NCBI GenBank assembly: GCA_025928215.1
Contig: JAICJW010000293.1
Coordinates: forward strand, 1 to 5,875
Length of the DNA stretch: 5,875 bases
Direction: 5' to 3'
DNA from: Chloroflexia bacterium
GTDB lineage: Bacteria; Chloroflexota; Chloroflexia; Thermomicrobiales; JALYUS01
Shown: piece after piece, positions 4,851 through 5,875 of the stretch
Layout of the letters: every line of letters begins with the position of its first letter
Numbering within the stretch: the first letter of the stretch is position 1
Program-made: the position numbers and the translations under genes
Notes under the pieces: model-generated
The model's input: only the letters and a program-made list of their open reading frames with translations
Told to the model about the DNA's origin: nothing
Database searches by the model: none

Positions 4851-5735
4851 TCAATCCTCATAGATTCGGAGAATGGGGCGCGTGAGGCAGGTGGGGCCAC
4901 CCTCGCGGTTCAGGCTGATTTCCACGCCCGCGTACTCGCGCACGGTGCAGCCTGCCGCCCGCAGCGCCGCGCTCGTGACGGGGTTCCCTGCCACCATGAT
5001 GACGCTGCGGGGCGCGACGGCGAGGACATTGCAACCGAGCGTCGGAAACTCCGCCTCCGGCACGACGATCTGCTGGATGCCGCGCTCCGCCAGCAGCCGT
5101 ATCAGCGGGATCGGCATGAGCGGCGGATAGACGACCGCCAGATCCTCAGCAACCGGGCTGATCAGCGACATGAGATGCAGGCATTCCGCCGGGCCGCGCC
5201 AGTGTGGCAGCGGCAGGGGGATAACTGTCACGCCGAGTGGCGTCAGCAGATCGCGCAACTGGATGATTGCCGCGTCGTTCGTCCGGTACGAGAGGCCGAT
5301 ACACAGCGTGTCGTGGTCGAGCCAGAGGGTGTCCCCTCCATCCATCGTCGCCTCGCCACCGACGGTGCCGAGGATTGGGACGCCGATCTCGTTGAACGCG
5401 CGCCGCATCGCGTCGTCCTCGCCCCGCCGGAGCGGCTTCCCCGGCTGCCCGATGATCGCCCCCGCATCCGTGACAATCGCGGGATCGTAAACGAAGATCG
5501 CGTCCAGCAACGATGTCGGGACGGGAACGATCTCATCCTCATAGAGCACATCCGCGCCGGAGGCGGCGACGAGCGCGACGAACGCCTCGTGTTCCGCCCG
5601 CAACCGCTCCACGTCCGGCGCGTGAAGGTAGCCGAACTCCTGCCAGCGCGCCGTGTCGGCGGCGGTCTCTGTGGGCCGTTTGACCATCACGCGCTTCAGT
5701 GGCGCGACGAGGGACTGACTGCCGTAGGTTCGCAT
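4851..5735 (-). CDS. Dimethylargininase/amidinotransferase-family hydrolase (DDAH-like)
   Basis: Guanidino-group-modifying enzyme of the pentein superfamily, probably hydrolysing methylated arginine or a related guanidine to citrulline-type products, in the cytoplasm. Length is 294 residues, close to dimethylargininases. Visible family signatures are YDPAIVTDAGAIIG (83-96) with the basic PLRRGE (101-106); MDGGDTLWL (131-139), where D132 occupies the acidic catalytic site as in mammalian DDAH; GLSYRTN (147-153); the His motif LHL with H187; and the C-terminal GGPTCLT with nucleophile C283. The Cys-His-Asp set is therefore complete. The start is fixed by AAAGGAGA (5750-5743), 7 nt from the ATG. 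It appears monocistronic, with its own promoter and structured leader upstream and a strong palindrome downstream. Arginine deiminase is less likely, being usually about 400 residues; citrullinase-like or other guanidine hydrolase activity remains possible. Confidence 0.85.
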   Translation of the reverse strand: MRTYGSQSLVAPLKRVMVKRPTETAADTARWQEFGYLHAPDVERLRAEHEAFVALVAASGADVLYEDEIVPVPTSLLDAIFVYDPAIVTDAGAIIGQPGKPLRRGEDDAMRRAFNEIGVPILGTVGGEATMDGGDTLWLDHDTLCIGLSYRTNDAAIIQLRDLLTPLGVTVIPLPLPHWRGPAECLHLMSLISPVAEDLAVVYPPLMPIPLIRLLAERGIQQIVVPEAEFPTLGCNVLAVAPRSVIMVAGNPVTSAALRAAGCTVREYAGVEISLNREGGPTCLTRPILRIYED

Positions 5736-5742
5736 TTGCGTT

Positions 5743-5750
5743 TCTCCTTT
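5743..5750 (-). promoter_or_regulatory. Strong ribosome binding site of the dimethylargininase-like gene
   Basis: AAAGGAGA on the minus strand, 7 nt from the ATG, is near-ideal. It lies about 10 nt after the end of a long stem-loop (5760-5820) in the leader, close enough that the structure could influence ribosome access. Confidence 0.75.
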
Positions 5751-5759
5751 GATGAAGAG

Positions 5760-5820
5760 TTGGTGGAGCAGGCTTCAGCCAGCCCTTACCAGACGGCAGG
5801 CAGAAGCCAGCTCCAACCAG
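5760..5820 (-). promoter_or_regulatory. Long stem-loop in the leader of the dimethylargininase-like gene
   Basis: Pairing in + coordinates: GGCTTC (5771-5776) with GAAGCC (5803-5808), one A-A mismatch (5770/5809), TGGAGC (5764-5769) with GCTCCA (5810-5815), then after a bulged A (5816) TTGG (5760-5763) with CCAG (5817-5820; the last pair is a wobble on one strand). The loop is 26 nt. With the predicted start near 5821, the stem would occupy almost the whole leader before the ribosome site. It matches no riboswitch class I recognise. Confidence 0.5.
5768..5811. repeat. Imperfect 16-nt direct repeat in the same leader
   Basis: GCAGGCTTCAGCCAGC (5768-5783) and GCAGGCAGAAGCCAGC (5796-5811) agree at all 13 outer positions and differ only in the central three bases. 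The flanks GCAGGC and AGCCAGC are exact. The copies are 28 nt apart, start to start. They overlap the arms of the stem-loop, so the segment has direct and inverted symmetry at once. Confidence 0.6.
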
Positions 5821-5827
5821 AATTTAC

Positions 5828-5856
5828 GCTATACGGCGTTCAAGATAAAACGCCAA
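5828..5856 (-). promoter_or_regulatory. Candidate promoter of the dimethylargininase-like gene
   Basis: On the minus strand TTGGCG (5856-5851) and TATAGC (5833-5828) each match consensus at 4 of 6 positions with a 17-bp spacer. The predicted start near 5821 leaves a leader of about 85 nt. The boxes are mediocre, so an activator may be needed or the real promoter may lie beyond the window edge. Confidence 0.45.
5835..5854. repeat. Inverted repeat between the -35 and -10 boxes
   Basis: GGCGTT (5835-5840) and AACGCC (5849-5854) are perfect 6-bp arms around CAAGATAA. Outside them TAC (5832-5834) can also pair with GTA (5858-5860) if three bases are bulged. The repeat sits in the spacer and overlaps most of the candidate -35 box of the minus-strand promoter, a classic operator position. 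No matching regulator is known from the window. Confidence 0.45.
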
Positions 5857-5875
5857 CGTAGCCAGAAAAAAAATA

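Noticed and set aside
4665..5861. 398-residue open frame on the + strand
   Set aside because: It lies opposite the dimethylargininase-like gene, is rich in Arg and Asp as GC-rich antisense frames are, shows no recognisable domain, and has no ribosome site.

Overview
The window is GC-rich bacterial DNA, judged by eye. It carries six closely packed protein genes, Shine-Dalgarno sites ahead of most of them, and recognisable sigma-70-type promoter boxes. The mix of genes (large M14 metallopeptidase, standalone WYL-domain protein, AhpE/Bcp-like peroxiredoxin, membrane-anchored cupredoxin, dimethylargininase-like enzyme) would suit a high-GC Gram-positive-like or Chloroflexota (Thermomicrobia-like) bacterium. 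That placement is a low-confidence guess, because nothing in the window fixes the taxon. No rRNA, tRNA, CRISPR array, transposase or phage gene is visible.

Layout. On the + strand, a consensus TATAAT box (40-45) precedes an 830-residue M14-type zinc peptidase (60-2552). Its stop codon overlaps the start of an AAC(6')-like GNAT acetyltransferase (2549-3094), so the two form a translationally coupled pair. After a 124-bp gap comes a membrane-anchored type-1 copper protein (3219-3731). It converges, with only 14 bp between stop codons, on a minus-strand peroxiredoxin gene (4207-3746). Upstream of the peroxiredoxin on the same strand is a small WYL-domain protein (4632-4300), driven by a well-formed promoter (-35 TTGACT, 17-bp spacer, -10 TATACT at 4738-4710). 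Still further upstream is a minus-strand amidinotransferase/dimethylargininase-family enzyme (5735-4851) with its own promoter and a structured leader.

How they may work together. Peptidase and acetyltransferase look like one operon acting on a shared peptide or amino-compound substrate. The WYL protein and peroxiredoxin look like a second operon in which a ligand-sensing domain sits with an oxidant-detoxifying enzyme. The dimethylargininase-like gene appears to be its own unit.

The most unusual non-coding structure lies in two places. Between the dimethylargininase-like and WYL genes there is a perfect 17-bp inverted repeat with a 4-nt loop (4746-4783). Its minus-strand T-run merges into the -35 box of the WYL promoter, and a small palindrome overlaps the -10 box. 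The leader of the dimethylargininase-like gene contains both a long bulged stem and a 16-nt imperfect direct repeat, with another inverted repeat between its promoter boxes. None of this proves a new system, but these regulatory regions deserve a second look.
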